Assembly (NCBI GenBank): GCA_947396885.1
Contig: OX377202.1
Location: 68,110,643-68,174,642 of the forward strand
DNA from: Heligmosomoides polygyrus polygyrus
Lineage: Eukaryota > Nematoda > Chromadorea > Rhabditida > Heligmosomidae
Length of the DNA: 64,000 nucleotides
Direction of reading: 5' to 3'
This document shows, one piece after another, positions 35,401 to 50,400 of this stretch. A program made the translations under genes and the position numbers. Below the pieces are notes generated by a model. It saw only the letters and a list, made by a program, of their open reading frames with translations. It was not told where the DNA came from and searched no databases. The first letter of the stretch is position 1. The number at the start of each line of letters is the position of its first letter.

Positions 35401-38400
35401 ACGGTTTTATCTGGGCGTTACATCTTTTTCTGCTTCTCTGAACGCTTTTTTCTGCGACGCTTTTTTCCGCTGCTATGGCAGACACCATTTTTCAGTTTTC
35501 GAACACTTCGTCTTCTGGTCAGTTCGTTCGTCGTCGCAATCGCCGGGTGAATACCTTCGCGTGCGACAGATTACCCACAAAAAGAGAACTGCTTTAAAGT
35601 CCCGCTGTCCCATTTTCTGCGGCGACGCGTTGCGGGAGCAACTCCGCTGCGTTCATTCATTGTGGGTGCAGCAAAGCTTGTCGCTCGCTGACGTGATTAG
35701 TTCCTATAAAAATAAAACGATAAAAATAGCTGCATGTGGCTGTTTTCCAAGATATTAATAGCAAAACTCAAGTTTTGGAGCGCCGTTAAGAACGAATTTC
35801 ATTCGTAGTTGTAGCGGGTAGTTATCATGCTGTTTTCCTCATCTTCCTCTTAGGGTTGATGTCTACTGTTGATATTCAGAATTTCGCTATTAGTCACGGG
35901 CTAAAACATTTCAAACTTCTTCACTAGTAGGTATTGTTTTTAAATGGAATCACTTTCAAATTTCCTCCACGTTTTTGGAAGTTTTTTTTGTGGAAAGAGT
36001 ATCAGCTGTTTATCTGTTGTCTGCTAAATAATTCATCCAGCTCTTCACTGGTTCTATGCCAGAGTGCCACCGGAAACGAATTAAAATTATCTGCTTAGAA
36101 TACAGCGCGCATTTGGGAATAACAAAAAACGCTGTCGTGATGCAATAAAAACATGAAATGTTGAATAACAAAAAGTGAATTTCAATTTATGATTTGGACA
36201 TGTGAGATAAGTGGCTGATGTTCTAATAATTTCTCAACCATAGTGTATCGTCACGCGGCTTAGGAGTTTGAGGCCTTCACTGCGTTAGAGCTGTTTATCC
36301 TAGCTGGGCGACGGAGTGGCTCGATCTCCATCAGCCCCGTAAACACTCGTTGTGTCATCCGAGCACTATCGTTGAGATGGCCTCATAAAACAACTAGCTA
36401 TGCCGGAACATATGGGGCTGTTGCGCGGTCGTAGAACAGTCAAACAGAGGGCCAAAAAGTCCGTTGCAGCTATTGCAGTGCGGCTACAGCGCATTAGAAA
36501 CTTGGCGACTTGTTCGTCTAGCGGAGCCAGTTAGCAAACAGAGATTGTTGACAGTGCGGCGTGTATTGGTGGGTTTGCGCGAGCCGACCACCAGGTGGTG
36601 GTGTTCTGGGTTCGTTTGCCGACTGACATGTGCGAGAGGGCTCTTGATTAGTGCGAATTTCGTGAGATTGGCTTCATCTCAGCAAATCTGTTCGATGCAT
36701 TGCTTCGACGTGTAATTAGCTAAGCATTCGGGTCGGGCACGTCGAGCGGATATTTGCATATTGAGCGGTATCCGTCGAAGTCCAGTCGCCGGATGATTGG
36801 GCATAGGGCGCCGTTTGACGTGCCAAATGGCGCGCTGGGCAATTAGAAGACAGCCGGCCGGCCTGCGTTGGCGCCACATCGCGCCGCGCACACTGTCACT
36901 GTTCGCCGCGTGGTCATCCACTGCGATGCGTGACATCAGTTCGATGTGAGTGAAGAAAACGAAAGCAACACTGAGCGATGAACGCAGGAACTGGATCCGA
37001 GTCGTGAAACCAGTGCGGCCAAAGACGCCCCAACGCCCTCACTCGGGATTTGCCGCGCTACACCCGTCGTCGTCGAATCGGTCTTGTTCGATCGTAATCA
37101 AACACAAGCACATGGACAGAAGAGGACGATATGGGACCGGCGGATTTGTGAGGATCGAGCGATTAAGCCGAGTCTTCGCATCAGAAGTGCTGTATTCTGC
37201 GGAACGGAGAGGAAGAGGATAAAAATCGAGGGCTTTCCCTCATGCCAGTGGTGAAGAAGTTCACGTGTCCATGTCAGCAAGTACTATAGTTAAACTCTCA
37301 ATCGAACGTTGAGTGAGACTGAACGAGTCTTGTTGGAAGGTCATGCAAAGCAAACTCTTAGTTACTAGCATAAGAACCGTACAGTGGATGACCAGTGGAT
37401 GAGTTTAGACCATGTTTCAAAGAGGCTATTCGTTTCGTGGCCCTTATCCTTTTTTGAAGCTAAGGATGAGTCTGGTAGATGCACTATTACGACTTCTGTT
37501 TCACATCACGTGCCAAAAGCAGGTCCACTAAAATATTAGTATCCTGGGTGCACCTGGTTTTACACTTTTAAGGTTCTCAGTTGAGGTTTGGCTGATTTTT
37601 TCAGTTTGATAACCAATTCCGCCTTGTCGTCATCTATCATTGGACAGCTCCGCTTCCAGTGTGTGCTTTCCTCATAACCACCCGAGGACCGAGATTTTTG
37701 CCACTGTAGGGGTATCAACACGAGTTTATGTTTATGTGAAGAAAATGAGTGATTGGATCATCAAAAAATGTTTTGAAATGAGGCAGTGCAGCAGACGTTG
37801 TATGAGGAAACGAGTAATGTATGCTTCCTTTTTGCGCTCATTTGATTTTTGTTTTTAGACGAAGCGGGATATGCTGTCCGTGAAGGTGTCGCGATTTTTT
37901 CGGCCGGAGGATGTGCCGGAGGTCTCGCTCAGCCTCATATCACAAGAGCGACTAGAAATGAATTTCGCGGTTGAACCTAGTCCCGAGGTCCTTTCACGAG
38001 AGCTGTTCACCTCCGAGACTACCGCATTCCACTCCATCTCCAGCTTACGGTGAGTAGTCCTTGCTTCTCATTTGATTTCTGCTGTTTGTCCCTCAGCAGG
38101 GTGTTGCTGGGCCCTCGCGCGCAATTCTGCCCGACTCTCTTTCCACCCGACCCTAATGGTCGTTCTATGATATATTGACGTCGCTGTTGTTGGTGCGCCG
38201 TCGTTTCTTTCACTGCACTTCGTCGCTTTCCAAGAGTTCTCATCGCATAGCGCCGTTTTGCATTGGATGCCACGCTCATCACAAAAAATGAGATATTTGC
38301 GCTCTTTAACAGGTTTACGTGAATATTTATTAGTTGTTTGTATGTTTTATAGGCAGCTATGCAGAACAACGGGGCGGAAATATTTTTTGCAGCCCTAAGG

Positions 38401-41400
38401 AACAATGAGAGTTATGGAATGGGATGGGATGAATTTTGATAACAAATGGGAGTGGTTTTGGCTTTTCAGGACGTTTTGGCTGCACAAGAATGTTGAGTTG
38501 TAATCAAAACTGTGAAACTTTAAGTCAGTCACCTTTTCTGGTGCGATGGAAACGACCGGATCGGTGAGTAATGAATGCAGGTTCTGGTCCAGCCTTAAGC
38601 GGATTTTTTGATTGCAATCCGTCGACGTGTTCTTTTATATCATTGGGGGACTTTCATTCTGGGCTTGAACAACGCTACAAACAAGATATTTTTTTTGTGG
38701 CGGGCGGTTAAGTGATTTGCATGTTATCGTTAAGCCGCTGACGGTGAATTTTTTCTCCTATAGAGCGGGTATTCTTGAAAATTGCTAAAAACCTCTCCCG
38801 CAACAGTTTAATAGGTGAAGAAGCGTGTGAAAACCGTTTTGCATGGATTGGTGATTTTTCACGGTATCTTTACGGCTTCGTCTGCAGAGGACATTGCTGT
38901 GACTTTGTTTTTTTCGACTTCGTTTAAAATTGCGTTAGACAACAGCATTAAGCATAAACACACCCACCTTATCTCGCAGTAATCCATTAGTTCCTTGCGG
39001 TAATTCCATGCGTGTTAACAACCTAAAGCTTCACTCAAAAAATCGTCTCTTGCAAAGGCCGTTTTGGGTTTTCTGTTTGATTTTTTGTTGTTGTTGAAAA
39101 CGAGTTTTAGCATTTATTATTAAAATCCATAACCACGGTATGTCTAGATTTTGTATCGCTGACAGCTCTTCTTCTTCTTAGCACTTCTGTCTTCTACTTC
39201 GTGTCCTTTTCCTGATTAAGTGTTACCCGGAATGCGAATGTTCTAGATATTAATATGCTGTTTATGGTAAGGAGTGAATACCTCATTAAAAGGTCTTCTT
39301 TTATACTGCCCACGGTTGACCTTGTCTAGGCGTGTCGCGCAACTGTTGACCGAAGATATCAATAAATTAATTCAAAAGCTTGAAGATGCATAAGTAACAG
39401 CCGTTTCTTGCCGTTTCAACTCGGTAATGTTGAGCATCCCTTCCTTCTGCACTTCAACTGCTGGCAACTCATAGAGCTTTTTCGTATGCTTCTGCAGCGC
39501 TGATTACGAAAACAGTTGTGTTTTAGTTTAGTTTCGGTGCAAGCAAACTACTCTTTTTTTCGAAATTCACTTCCCCAGCTAGCACATTCTTCAAGTATAT
39601 GTCCCCAACTAAAGCATATCCATAGATATGGTTTAGTTGGGACATAAACTTTAATGTTCGTTAAAGTTAAAGTTTTTAACGTCTGCCTTTAGTTTAATAA
39701 ATACCTTATGAATCAAAACAATTTCTTTTGGAGATTGTTAGCACTTCCTTTAACGCTCTCTCGTGTATTTTTTGCACTGAACGAAGCATGCGAGCGAATG
39801 ATGTACAATGTCACTATAACAGTCCACCGCTCAGCGCGCCAATGCAACGAGGTTCTAATTGCCCCTTTAGGAGACGTCCTTATTACTTTTAATGCTGTCA
39901 GTTCGAGGCGAAGCACTGGCTTAAGTTTTTCCCCCTGAATTTTGTACCCAGTTTCGGAATCTTCTTCTATCTCAAGTTGTTCGCGTTGCGCACAAATGCT
40001 CGTGTTACAGAGGATTTTTGAAGCATTGCAGTACAAGCTCAGTCGCATCGAATTCATCACCGTAGTGCAAAAACACTTGTTCGAAAAGTGTTAACAATAA
40101 TGTTGTATCACGCGGTGCCAACGAGGTGACTGTCGCGCTGACGAAGCGTATTTTTCGCTGTAAAGTGGTTATTTTGCTGAACTCGGGTCTCTATTACCGT
40201 TTTATTCATTGAATGCGATAATTGTGTTGGGCTTATTCCTTGGCAGCCCTATATAACTTCCATTTGCTTTATCTTTTTGTTTAAACCCAGAGTCTGTAGG
40301 ATAGAGGCTGTATGCTGCTGCAGCAGTTGCTGCTGTTTTGCTGCGATCGAGCAGATTTTCAATATGTTGTCTTCGTACTAGCAGCCACGACTTCTGATGC
40401 TCTGAAGGCACGACTTCTCTGGTGCTCTTATTATGCTATTCTAGATTTCACACTTTGACCTTTTGAGTGGGTTCTGAAAGGAAGACCAGTTTAGTGCTTC
40501 TGCTAAGACTTTATGAAAGTTGTTACCTTCCTGGCTCTCTTAAGGGAACTTACGAAATCTTGACTCTCCTTAATTTGCTGTGGTGATACCGTGTTCCTTG
40601 AAAAAGTGTACGCAGACGGTGGGGACTGGTTTAGGCCGCCTGTGAACAAAGCAGGTCGTACGTTTCTTGAGTTTCTTCTTGAGTACAAAGCAGCCCATCG
40701 ATATGATATTGACTCAAATATAAGAGAGCAATTACGAATGCGGGCGAGAGTGGCCACTGTTATCGCGATTGAGCAATTCATAGGAGGCCCTAATTCGTTG
40801 GTCAACTTGTTAAGGAAAGAGGCAGAGGGAGCCGTTTCACTTATACAATGATGGCAGTAGCGGGCGACAGTGTTGTTGTTCGCTTCTTTTGCTGGGCAGT
40901 GCGGCAGATGCACTGGGATCATTCTCCGCTGTATCATCACGGCTGGATGCCGTCAAGGCGCCAATTAGCAGTCGCGCCGGTCACTAGGAGACCGACGGCC
41001 GCGTTGTCCGCGGAGCGTGTCAAATCCGCGAATGCCTCGCCTGATGGGCTTTTAATCGCCGTTCGCATCATCGGCCATAAACGCCCGAGATTGCCAGAGT
41101 TTCAGGCGCCGCGAACAACAGCGCTGCATGTCGCGTCGTGTTCTGCGGCTGCTTCCACGTGCCCCACGGCGAGGAGGCAGGGGACATCCGCGTGCATTTC
41201 AATCGCACTCGACAAAGTAGATAATCGTGTTGCGAGCTGCGGCCGGTCCGTAATCACATTCCGCTCGAATTTCCCTCGTTCCGCGCCGTATTATTCGGGG
41301 ACGTGCTCGCGAACGCAGCTTGTGTGTTTGTGCGTAGAAATGCCTTTCACACCGTCATATTTCATGCGCGATCTAATCGTCACAAGTAGTGCACGTCCAG

Positions 41401-44400
41401 CGCCATTATCGAGCGCCGGCGCCGCTATTTCCTTAGTCACCTCACGGCGCTCGCTGTTCTTGAATCGTTGAGAGGATTTCAAAATCCCCGTGATTGCAGC
41501 ATTTAGAAGAGCATCTCGTCTCATTGCTAGGCCCTGGTAGATGAAGGACGCTCTTTAAACAACTTATTGTTCTAGATTGAGTTGAGAACAGGGGGTATCA
41601 TTTGTTGAATGCTTTGAAAGCTGTTGAGTTTCTGTATTCCCCTTGAAACGCAAAAGGTATGAAGATAAGATATTGATATCAGGGAGAAGCAGTTGTTGTC
41701 CACAGTGTTTGTCCTCGGTGTAGAATTCAAAGAAACATGCTCTCGCTAGCTAAACAATATGGAGCAATTCGCTTAGTTGAGTAAGCCATGATTAGTGTTG
41801 AAAAGCAGGGCTCAAAATCACCTCGGGATCCAGGTGTTTTCCCTGTGTGTGACTTTCTAATGTGCGACATTTTGGACATTTGCGACATTGCCAGGAAGAT
41901 GTGATCGGGATCATTCCTACATTGTTTGAGCGTTCAGGTTTTGACAGCTGCCAACTGTTTCGCAACGATTCGTCTTTCCACTTCGTGGACTCTTAAAAAC
42001 TATTCGGAACATTGCGCGATTGCCGCCGTCGAGGACTGGTTATTGCGCGTGCGGTGACCTTTCCTTTCATCTTACCGTCGCCGGGAGGTGCACCGATTTG
42101 TTGTGTGTATGGTTAATTCTAGTGATAGGACTTGCAAAAATTGCTCCGTTGCTTCATCATTGTTCTTGTTGTCCAAAATTCATGCTCCTTCTTTCTCAAT
42201 GGCTTTCTCTTCTCGACTACTCTGCCAATTACCAGTTCTGCTAACGGGCGGTGTGGATGTCCTTCTGCATACGGGAACAAAATGCACCCAGATGTGTTTA
42301 GAGATGAGGGAATAGATACGCCAGTCATCAAGGAGTGAGTGATTCTCAAGTATGATCGTGCATTCCGTAGCCAATGCGTCCCTATTCAGTTCGTAGTCGA
42401 CTTTCATTTTTCTTTCTTTCATTTTTCTTTTTTCGAGAACTTCTCCTTTGACAGTAACTGCTGTCGGAAATAAACTTCTTTGATTCTTTTGATGGCAATG
42501 TTTCGTACTCAATTTTACGTCACAGAGCGAGTCCTTTGGTCCTCGAGGTCTAATCGCTTCATATTGTCCTAGGAAGAGCAAACAGTATTCCGCAAGTTGC
42601 CTATTTTTAACTGCGATAGGACTGTTGGGGCCGACACATCGTGAACATTTTTCATTTAAACATATGTAATAGAACATCGGGAAAGATCTCCCAACGGATG
42701 CATTATTTGGATGGCAGCAACAGTGTTCTGATGTGAGACTTGCGTGCGTCAATGGCTATTCGAGCCCTACACAATCTCCGAATAGTTGATGGTCGTCTCT
42801 GCGGTGTTGAGTGAAGTGGTCAAGTTGCGCAAGGCTGCGTATGACAGCGACGCCTTCCTCACACCGCAGCGTCACTCTCATGGAAGCTCCGAAGTTCCTC
42901 AGCGGCCGCTCCGTCCCGAATGGTGTCAGTCCTTGGCTTGTCGCCGGGGCCCAGACTGCGTCCGCTCCACCACGCACCGCAGATGCTGTCCGAGGGAGGT
43001 GTCGGCTGCCCAGAGGTCCTGGCGCAGGCCTGCCGAGTGTCACGGTATCAGCCGGCCACCGACCGCTTAATTCGCCGCTCAAACCGCTCTCACCGCCGTC
43101 CAGCGCCCTCCTAGCCCTCGTCGGCCGGCCGTTGTTCCTCCTCGGTCTCCAGTCATTCAGTGGGCGTGGTTTTCTACAGAGTTGTCTGGCGCGTATTGAT
43201 CGGCGGCCGACGGAACGCACCAGCCGGCCTACCGCTTCCAACCCCTGACCCTCCTCGGCGCCGATCCCAGCCGTCCGGCTCAACCCCGGCCCGCTTCCTG
43301 CTCCTCTGCCGGACCGCTCACTCATTGCTCCTTTTTCAGAGGAAAGTGCGAGATCACATTCGTGAAGGACATCCGAAGTCTCGGCGACTGCGATCTGAGC
43401 CGCGAGAACAGATTCTTCTCCTGCCTGTCCTACAACCAGGAATCATCAAGACTGGCGTCTGTTCAAGGTGAAATCCGCGTCGGAGCCTCGTATCAGGTGG
43501 GTGTCGCCCTCTTCTGCCTCTTTCTTTCATTTGTTTCACATTTGGAAGTGTGTGACTGTCTTCTGTCATTGCTTTTATTAGTGCTTTTGGATTTCCGAAG
43601 AAGACTCGCAGGTCCTGTCCTGTTCCTTTCTTCATTCGTTAATTGCAACCTTTTCTTTCTATGCTGTTACGTGAGAGAGATTGTTCTTAAAAAACAAGCA
43701 TCCAGCGACTCGCTGCTAGTGCTGAAGAACGGTTTTTGATGGACTGACTACGTTATGCCAAGCCGAACTCGGACGGTTTTTGGGGCATTTTCCTTTTACG
43801 TTATAGGACTTGAGCAAACATTGTTCTCCATTTCTTCATACAATTTGTCCACTGGAGGCTTTGAAAACCAGAAGCGTGCATGAATGTTTTGTATTCATCA
43901 TGATAAGTTGCTTACAAGATATCAAACCCGCTGGAACTCGTATGTGATGCCGGCCATTTGTTGAGTGAACTGGTATCATGCCTTTGAATCACGTGTGGTA
44001 TATCCTTCGCAAAACATTTTTCTGTTCCTTCAGTGTTTCCCTTCAAAAATGAAGGCGTTCAACGCTCTCCATTTTCTTGTTGATAGAGGTGAGAGCACTG
44101 GTTGTTCCTAGTAAATCAAGCAGTTTTGGAATCAGCTCTAGAGAAGTGGCGCTGTTTAGGGTGGCTCTTCTTATTTCGAGTATTCGACCACTGCGTTGGA
44201 CCACACTCCGCTTAAGTATGTATTAAGCTTTGTCGGTTGACTAAAGTGAAGGGTACGGGTTGGCCAGCTGATTTTAGGGGCAAGACGTCATTCTTCCCAG
44301 CTCACTAGTATTCCGATATTGTTTCAACAATAAGGTCTCTCCTTTTGGTTGACTGATCTTTGTCACTACGCTTTTGTAAGTCTTATGATGCGCCCTATTC

Positions 44401-47400
44401 TAAATAGGACGACGTAGCCTTAATATGTAGGCTCTAGCCCATGGATTGATGGCTGTCTAAATGTTGTTTTCGTTAAAGGCCGAGGATGACGTAAGTGCCA
44501 TTAGGGTGCATTTCTGCCTGTGGTTAGCGCTTATCTGAAGTGACCGTGGTGACTTGCTTTCGCCTTCCGCGCACTCTTTTCTCTCGCACCCCTCCGCAAC
44601 CCTCGTATTAGCAGGCGTTTTCGGATTCTTTTCGCGGCCTGTTGTTAGAGGCATCGATTGCTGCTGCTGTCCGCTTCCAATTGCCGCGTGAATGAATGAG
44701 AAAGCGAGCGCGAATTGACCTTCCGAGCGCTGGTACTGCTCAGCTGTTCCCTCGTTACATAAAAGGACCCGGTCATTATGACGCTATGCTAGAGAGGTAT
44801 CTGCATGCCCACCTAGGGTTGTATCTTAAATGAAGTTCTTAAAATTTAGTTGCATTTATTTTAATTCAGGCCAACGTGGGTCGGTGAGGTTGTTTAAAAT
44901 GTAAATGTTAAAATGTTGAAGATCACAATTATTCAACTTTTGTTCTCTTTCATCTGATTTTCCTTCTAATCTGCTGACGTTATGGTTTTCTAGATAATGG
45001 CTTTTCTTATCAAGCACTGACTTTAAGAAAAAGCTTGTCGTGTCAGATGGGAATGGTATTTTTGAAACGGGAGGTCAGCTTTTCAGCCATTTTATCATTG
45101 TACCTAGGTAAGTGCCCGGAAGGGTAGTTCCGAAAAAGTTGGCGACTAGGTGAGAGAATGTTCTGTTCTATTTTCAATAACCATTTAGGGACGAGTGAGT
45201 CTGCATAGGGTTATCGGGCCTACTGCGTTAAATAATGTTGTAGAATAATGATGGAAGGAATGTACGAAGCTGAGCCTACATTCAAGAGTGGGCAGAATCC
45301 GCTGGAAACATCGTCAAAAACGCAGTATACATCCACTTAATCACCTCACTTGATCAGAATATTCTTCGTAGAAGAGATTTTACTGCATAATACTAATCGA
45401 TGAATAGCTCCGTGATGAATAACTTCTAAGGTCAATAGCGCGTTGAACTGCCTTTGCCCTCTATGAGCCTTATAGCACATCTTCGTCAAGATCAGCGAGG
45501 TTAATTTGCTTGTGCCCACCCTAACGTTTGCTCATCGTTTTGCTGGTCGCTGTAGAAATGTATGACGTTCAAAACTGAGGATTCGCCCATTGTAGCCTTC
45601 GTTGGATTAGCGTCGTGTTGTATAATTCGAGATCTGTTAGCTGTCCTTGTGACGTTTTGTGCTGTTCCATCCGTAGACCAATCATGAACCTGAGGTACCA
45701 GACGTTGCGACAGCGACGCAGGCTATCGATCGCGGCACATCGCTGTTCGCGTTAGCTTAGTGGGTCGGGGAACTTGCAGTGTGCTCCTTCTGATTTCTGG
45801 TTGAGCTCTTGTCTTCCAGTGCTACCTGGCTCAGCAACCGCGAGGTTCTTCCCACAGTGTTCATATAGTAAAAGACCACAAAGAGTTAGCAGTGGTTGGT
45901 GGTCCGTCAAAGTTAGAGGCAACGGTATTTATTCGATGATTGCTTTCCGTTCTAACAGTTGGTTGGATTTGTCTCCAAAATCTGATTGTGGCAAAGGGAA
46001 ATCGGTGGTGGAGGGAGGGGACCTTACGAAACGAGAACCAAAATTCTTCTTTTCTTTTCATTCTTCTACAATTAGAGCTACCATTACACTTACATGGCTT
46101 AACTCTTTGATAAAAAAAGTGCAGTTCTGATGTTCTGAGACTGAACACCGATTGAAAGTTTTCTAGGTGGCGTTGAAGTAGATCCGGCGATTCGTTTAAA
46201 TTTGCGATGGGCCTCATGCATTAAAACTCTTTGGAGGATAAAATTCATGGAAGCGCAGGAAATGCTCTAGTTAGGAGAATGTTCTTGGAGGGATTCTTTT
46301 GCTTAGTTCTGGAAACTGACTTTTAAGCGTAGTTCTGTTCTACCAATTTTCGTTTTGTCTTTTGCATTAATGGTTGTTCCTCGTGCCTCACCCTACCTCG
46401 ACAGCTGTAAGTGAAGTGAACTCTTTGGCGTTGAGAGCTATGTTCACGCTGTGTTTTTATACGATTTTAACTGCTAAGTGTCCCTGGAATTGTGACTGAA
46501 TGGCATTTGATGACAATCTAATGTAGCTGCTGATGTTCATTTTTCAAAGAAAACTAATCGTCGCAGTACTCTGTCCCCTTCCGCATTTTTTTGTATTTTA
46601 CATAGTCTGCTTAAAAAGCTAGTGTAGCACCGGCCTCCATGTATTGCCTGAGAGACAGCAATGTTTTCGCTGTTCAGTTTCTGTGTCTGGCCTTCTTTGA
46701 CTTACGGTGCGGCTGTTTAGGCTAAACTGCCGGCTGAGGCGTCGTGCTCAGTGGCAGATGAGCCGGATCGCGATGAACTGCTCTACCGACCCGGCATGAT
46801 TGATCCGAGCACCGAAGACAAATACATCAAACTGGCGCGAAGCTTTCGAATGTTCGCGATGATGGAGACGAGGATGCTGGACACCGAGAAGCACTCGAGA
46901 GTGAGTCAGTTCGGATATCATAATCGCGTTGTTTGCGCTCGTTCGCTCTCCACCGCTAGTCGCTGTGTGCGCTCCGGTTGTCGCATTGAACTCTTGTCGG
47001 TGTCGTTCGTTGTGATTACGCCGTAAAATTGGGTTTGATTGCACATTATCCCAGATTAGTCGCCACTGCCGAAGCGCCGTGACACCTGTCTTGCGTCGAC
47101 GAGCGTACGGTAGAATGCCAGGTGCACGCGGCGGCAGCGGCGGCGTGTTCTGTTGTTGATTTGCAACGCGCGGTGTACTAATGTCGTTGATATACGGGTG
47201 GACGGACGGCGGGCAGCTATTGTTCGCGCAGGGTGTTTCTTTCGCGGCGTGCGCCGCTTCTCTGAGGAGACGTCATGTCGTCGTCAGTGTGCGCTACATC
47301 AAAGTTCGCCTGGACTTTATGTGGCCATTTCCGTCCTTAGCCGGAGTGTTACAGTGAGCGGTATTGAAGGAACATCCATCACTTATTGGGAAAACAGCTT

Positions 47401-50400
47401 GACAGGTGAATTTTTGACGATTGGTGAGGTCTTTAGGAAGTGTTAGTGCAGTAGTTACCGAGAAAATTTGTTCTGTTCAACGGTAGTGGTCTCGTGAAGT
47501 TGTGTGATGTAAGCCAGATTGTATCTAGAAGAGTTTTCTTTTGGTTAGTAAAGGGGGTTCTTTCAAAAACTGATCGCTCAGCTGGATAAGAAACCCTGGG
47601 GCAATGGTACTTTAGGGGGGGGGGTCACTACAGCATGCCGTGGTGCGCAGTCGTGGGACACAGCGAATGCTAGTGCATACCTATCTGCTGTTTTCGATTA
47701 CAAATCCGTCTTTTATTTGCCTCCGCGTTGTGCAATTAAACGAACTCCTCCATAATGTAGGCAATTTTAACACGACTGCTTTAGTCAGGCGACACCCCTG
47801 TGCCCATGCCTCTGCCCAGTTCTGTGCTCGCCTTCCGAAACTTTTCAAATGTCAGGTTGTCAAATGACGTCTGCTGTGTTGACCGCTGCGTGAGAGCACG
47901 TCGTCATGGATCGCACTTATGAGGACTCCTTGTCTGCACATTTATCATGTGCAGTGGCTTGCAGGGATCGGGCGGTCGAACGGCAGTTATCCTATCGTGC
48001 GCGTGATAGGCCTAGTATCAGTCCACCTGTCCCTTCTCGCAAAATTTGAGGACTAGGTTGGCTGGGGCACGAAGTCGTGTAGAAATTCCTTGGCTATGTA
48101 TCCTTGAGGCCCACCTATGCTCGCCGCTCACAGCCGTGCGAGCTTCTCCAGTTATGCGCTTCAATAATCACATCTTATCACAACGTCAGCGATAACGTTG
48201 TGGAAGAAATCCTATTTGCATACCAGAGCGTACATCTTCACTAAATCTCGCAGTATTACGCTCTTTCGAGTACCTTGCTGGCAACCTCTTGGGAGGTGAC
48301 TCCACTGAGATGCTTTCCGCAGGGTTGTTTCCATGGTTAGGGCAATCGTCTAAGATTGGAGGTGCTAGCGTACTTAATCTTGTTGGAGACGTTTTTCTTT
48401 AAACAGCTTGCAAAGCAACGCGCCGCGCCCTGAACGGCTATCTTTGAGGCATCAAGACGTGAGATTAATCAGCGGCTGACTCAGCTGGTTCTGAATAGCG
48501 CCTGAAGTGGAAATGCGAAGAGATGGAAGAACTCGTGCTGTGTATGCCGTTTCTACCGTGAATGCACGGTGTTCGTTTCAGGTGAGTGATCTACTGTTCG
48601 ACGATGCGCTCACCACATTGCATCGCTGCGGCTACAAATTCGACGAGGCGCTCAAGGAGATGAATGCTAACGATAAGCTGCTGTCCGCTGACGCGAACTT
48701 CATGACCGTGGAGGACACGAAGAAGTTCTGCAAGGGCATCAAGACGATCGGCAAGAATTTCACGCGAATCAGTCGCGAGCTGCTTCCGCTGCATAGCAGA
48801 GTAAGTGGTTCGCTTCATCGGTGACGCACCGTTAGCACCAGCAATGGCCAGGCGTTTCAGGATCAGCTGGTCGGCTTTTACTACTTGTGGAAGAAGACGT
48901 CCGATGCCGTCAAGCCGAAACCGCTCTCTCGACAACGCAACCAGGTGACGTCGATTAAGAGGGGCGCGAAGAACGCGCAGATCAAGGTGAGCAGAAAGAG
49001 CGCGTTCGCAGACGAGGTGTCAGGTGTCCTAATCTAATCTAATCTGATATAATTAAGACGTCGCGACCGGCGTCGACGGAATTACTGGATTACGCCTCTG
49101 CCAGCGAGGGTGAGATGGAGGCGTTGGACGCAGACAAGGTGGCCCAGTACGCTTGCCATCATTGCTACGGCTCCAGTGAGTTTTTTTGCAGTGCTAATCG
49201 CGGAGGCATCGTTCGACTTAAAAGATCCATGTAGATTCGAAGAACCTATGTGCTAATTAGTGCTATAGAACACCAGTGGTTTGCAGAGAGTCGTGATTGG
49301 CATCATGCCGGCCGTGACGGCCTTCTGCTGTGTTCCGACTGCCGACTATTCTACAAAAAGTACGGGCAGCTGAGGCCAGTTGATCGGCCCTCTACTGTGC
49401 CGCCATGCCTGTTCAAACGCAGTCCGTCTGGCGCCGATGCGGATGAGGATAGCGGTGTGAGGACTCGAGCCGGAAAGAAGGAGCGTCGAAGGTTCGTTAC
49501 TAGATTGCTAGCGCTTCCTGACGAGTTTCGGAGTTCTGTGTGTAAATTTGTTTTCAAAGTGTCGGGATCAAGAACGTGAATTGACGCTTTTTCAGTTATC
49601 TTAGGAAGCCTCTTGACACAATCATAGCCATTTAATATCTCTGTTGGCTTCAAGTAACGTTCCTGGAAGTTGAGGCGTAATTGATATAAAATGGGCTGCT
49701 TTTTAAAGTGTTCGTTTTAAAACCAGTTGAGCGAAACCTCTTATTCCGTTTGCAGAGAAGTATCACTTGCATATTTTCTCTGACCTCCCATTTGTCCTAT
49801 GCGGCCTCATCCACTTGACACCGATTGATTCGGATGCTGAGCCAAAACTCTGATACTGGTGAAAGGCATGTTCCCAATTGCAAGGATTGCTGCTTGAAAT
49901 TCCTGTAGGCAACTACGCATGCGTCAATTTTGAGCTCTCACGGCGATGAGAGACGAGACATGGGAGGGAGGTCCATTCGTCCCTTTTTGTTTTCCGCCCG
50001 CAATGTTGTGTTCAGCCGTACTTCGAGAAAAAGGCAATGCACAAGGCAGTTGCTCCTTGGAGGCTCGATTTTTGTTGGAAGGAATTCTATCCCATTTGGA
50101 AGCTCAGGGGCACTGCTATTACAGATCATAGAAAGCGATTTGCATACGCGTTAGCATATAGCTGCACCTGGGACGATCAAGTCCTTCGCTCGTTTCGTAG
50201 TTAGTTCGATGAAGAGATAGGAACGGGAAGCGCGCAAGGCATTTCTGGAATTGAGCTGACGTTCTGCATACCGAAGGGATAGTTATGGTCATCACTTGCC
50301 GTATGCTTCATCGTTTTCGCCTTCATTTCGACGCCGAAAGTGGTTCGAGATTTCAGAGCGTCATACAAATAGGATATGCATTCTAGGATGATTCGGCTAT

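Larger units (their letters stand above)
38050..43339 (+). other. Intron 3 of the egl-27-like gene (5.3 kb)
   Basis: This is the longest intron, also inside the BAH coding region. It contains a 47-base hairpin (39599-39645), an unassigned open frame (40591-40851) and two GC-rich islands (40.86-41.48 kb and 42.78-43.33 kb). The second island lies directly upstream of exon 4 and could hold an internal promoter; nothing in the sequence proves this. Confidence 0.65.

Noticed and set aside
42756..43325. 189-codon minus-strand frame in intron 3
   Set aside because: Lies in a GC island open on both strands, Arg/Gly/Pro-rich, with no domain.
48582..48587. GTGAGT taken as a splice donor
   Set aside because: It follows a TTTCAG acceptor directly and is the first two codons of exon 6, as the ELM2/SANT alignment requires.
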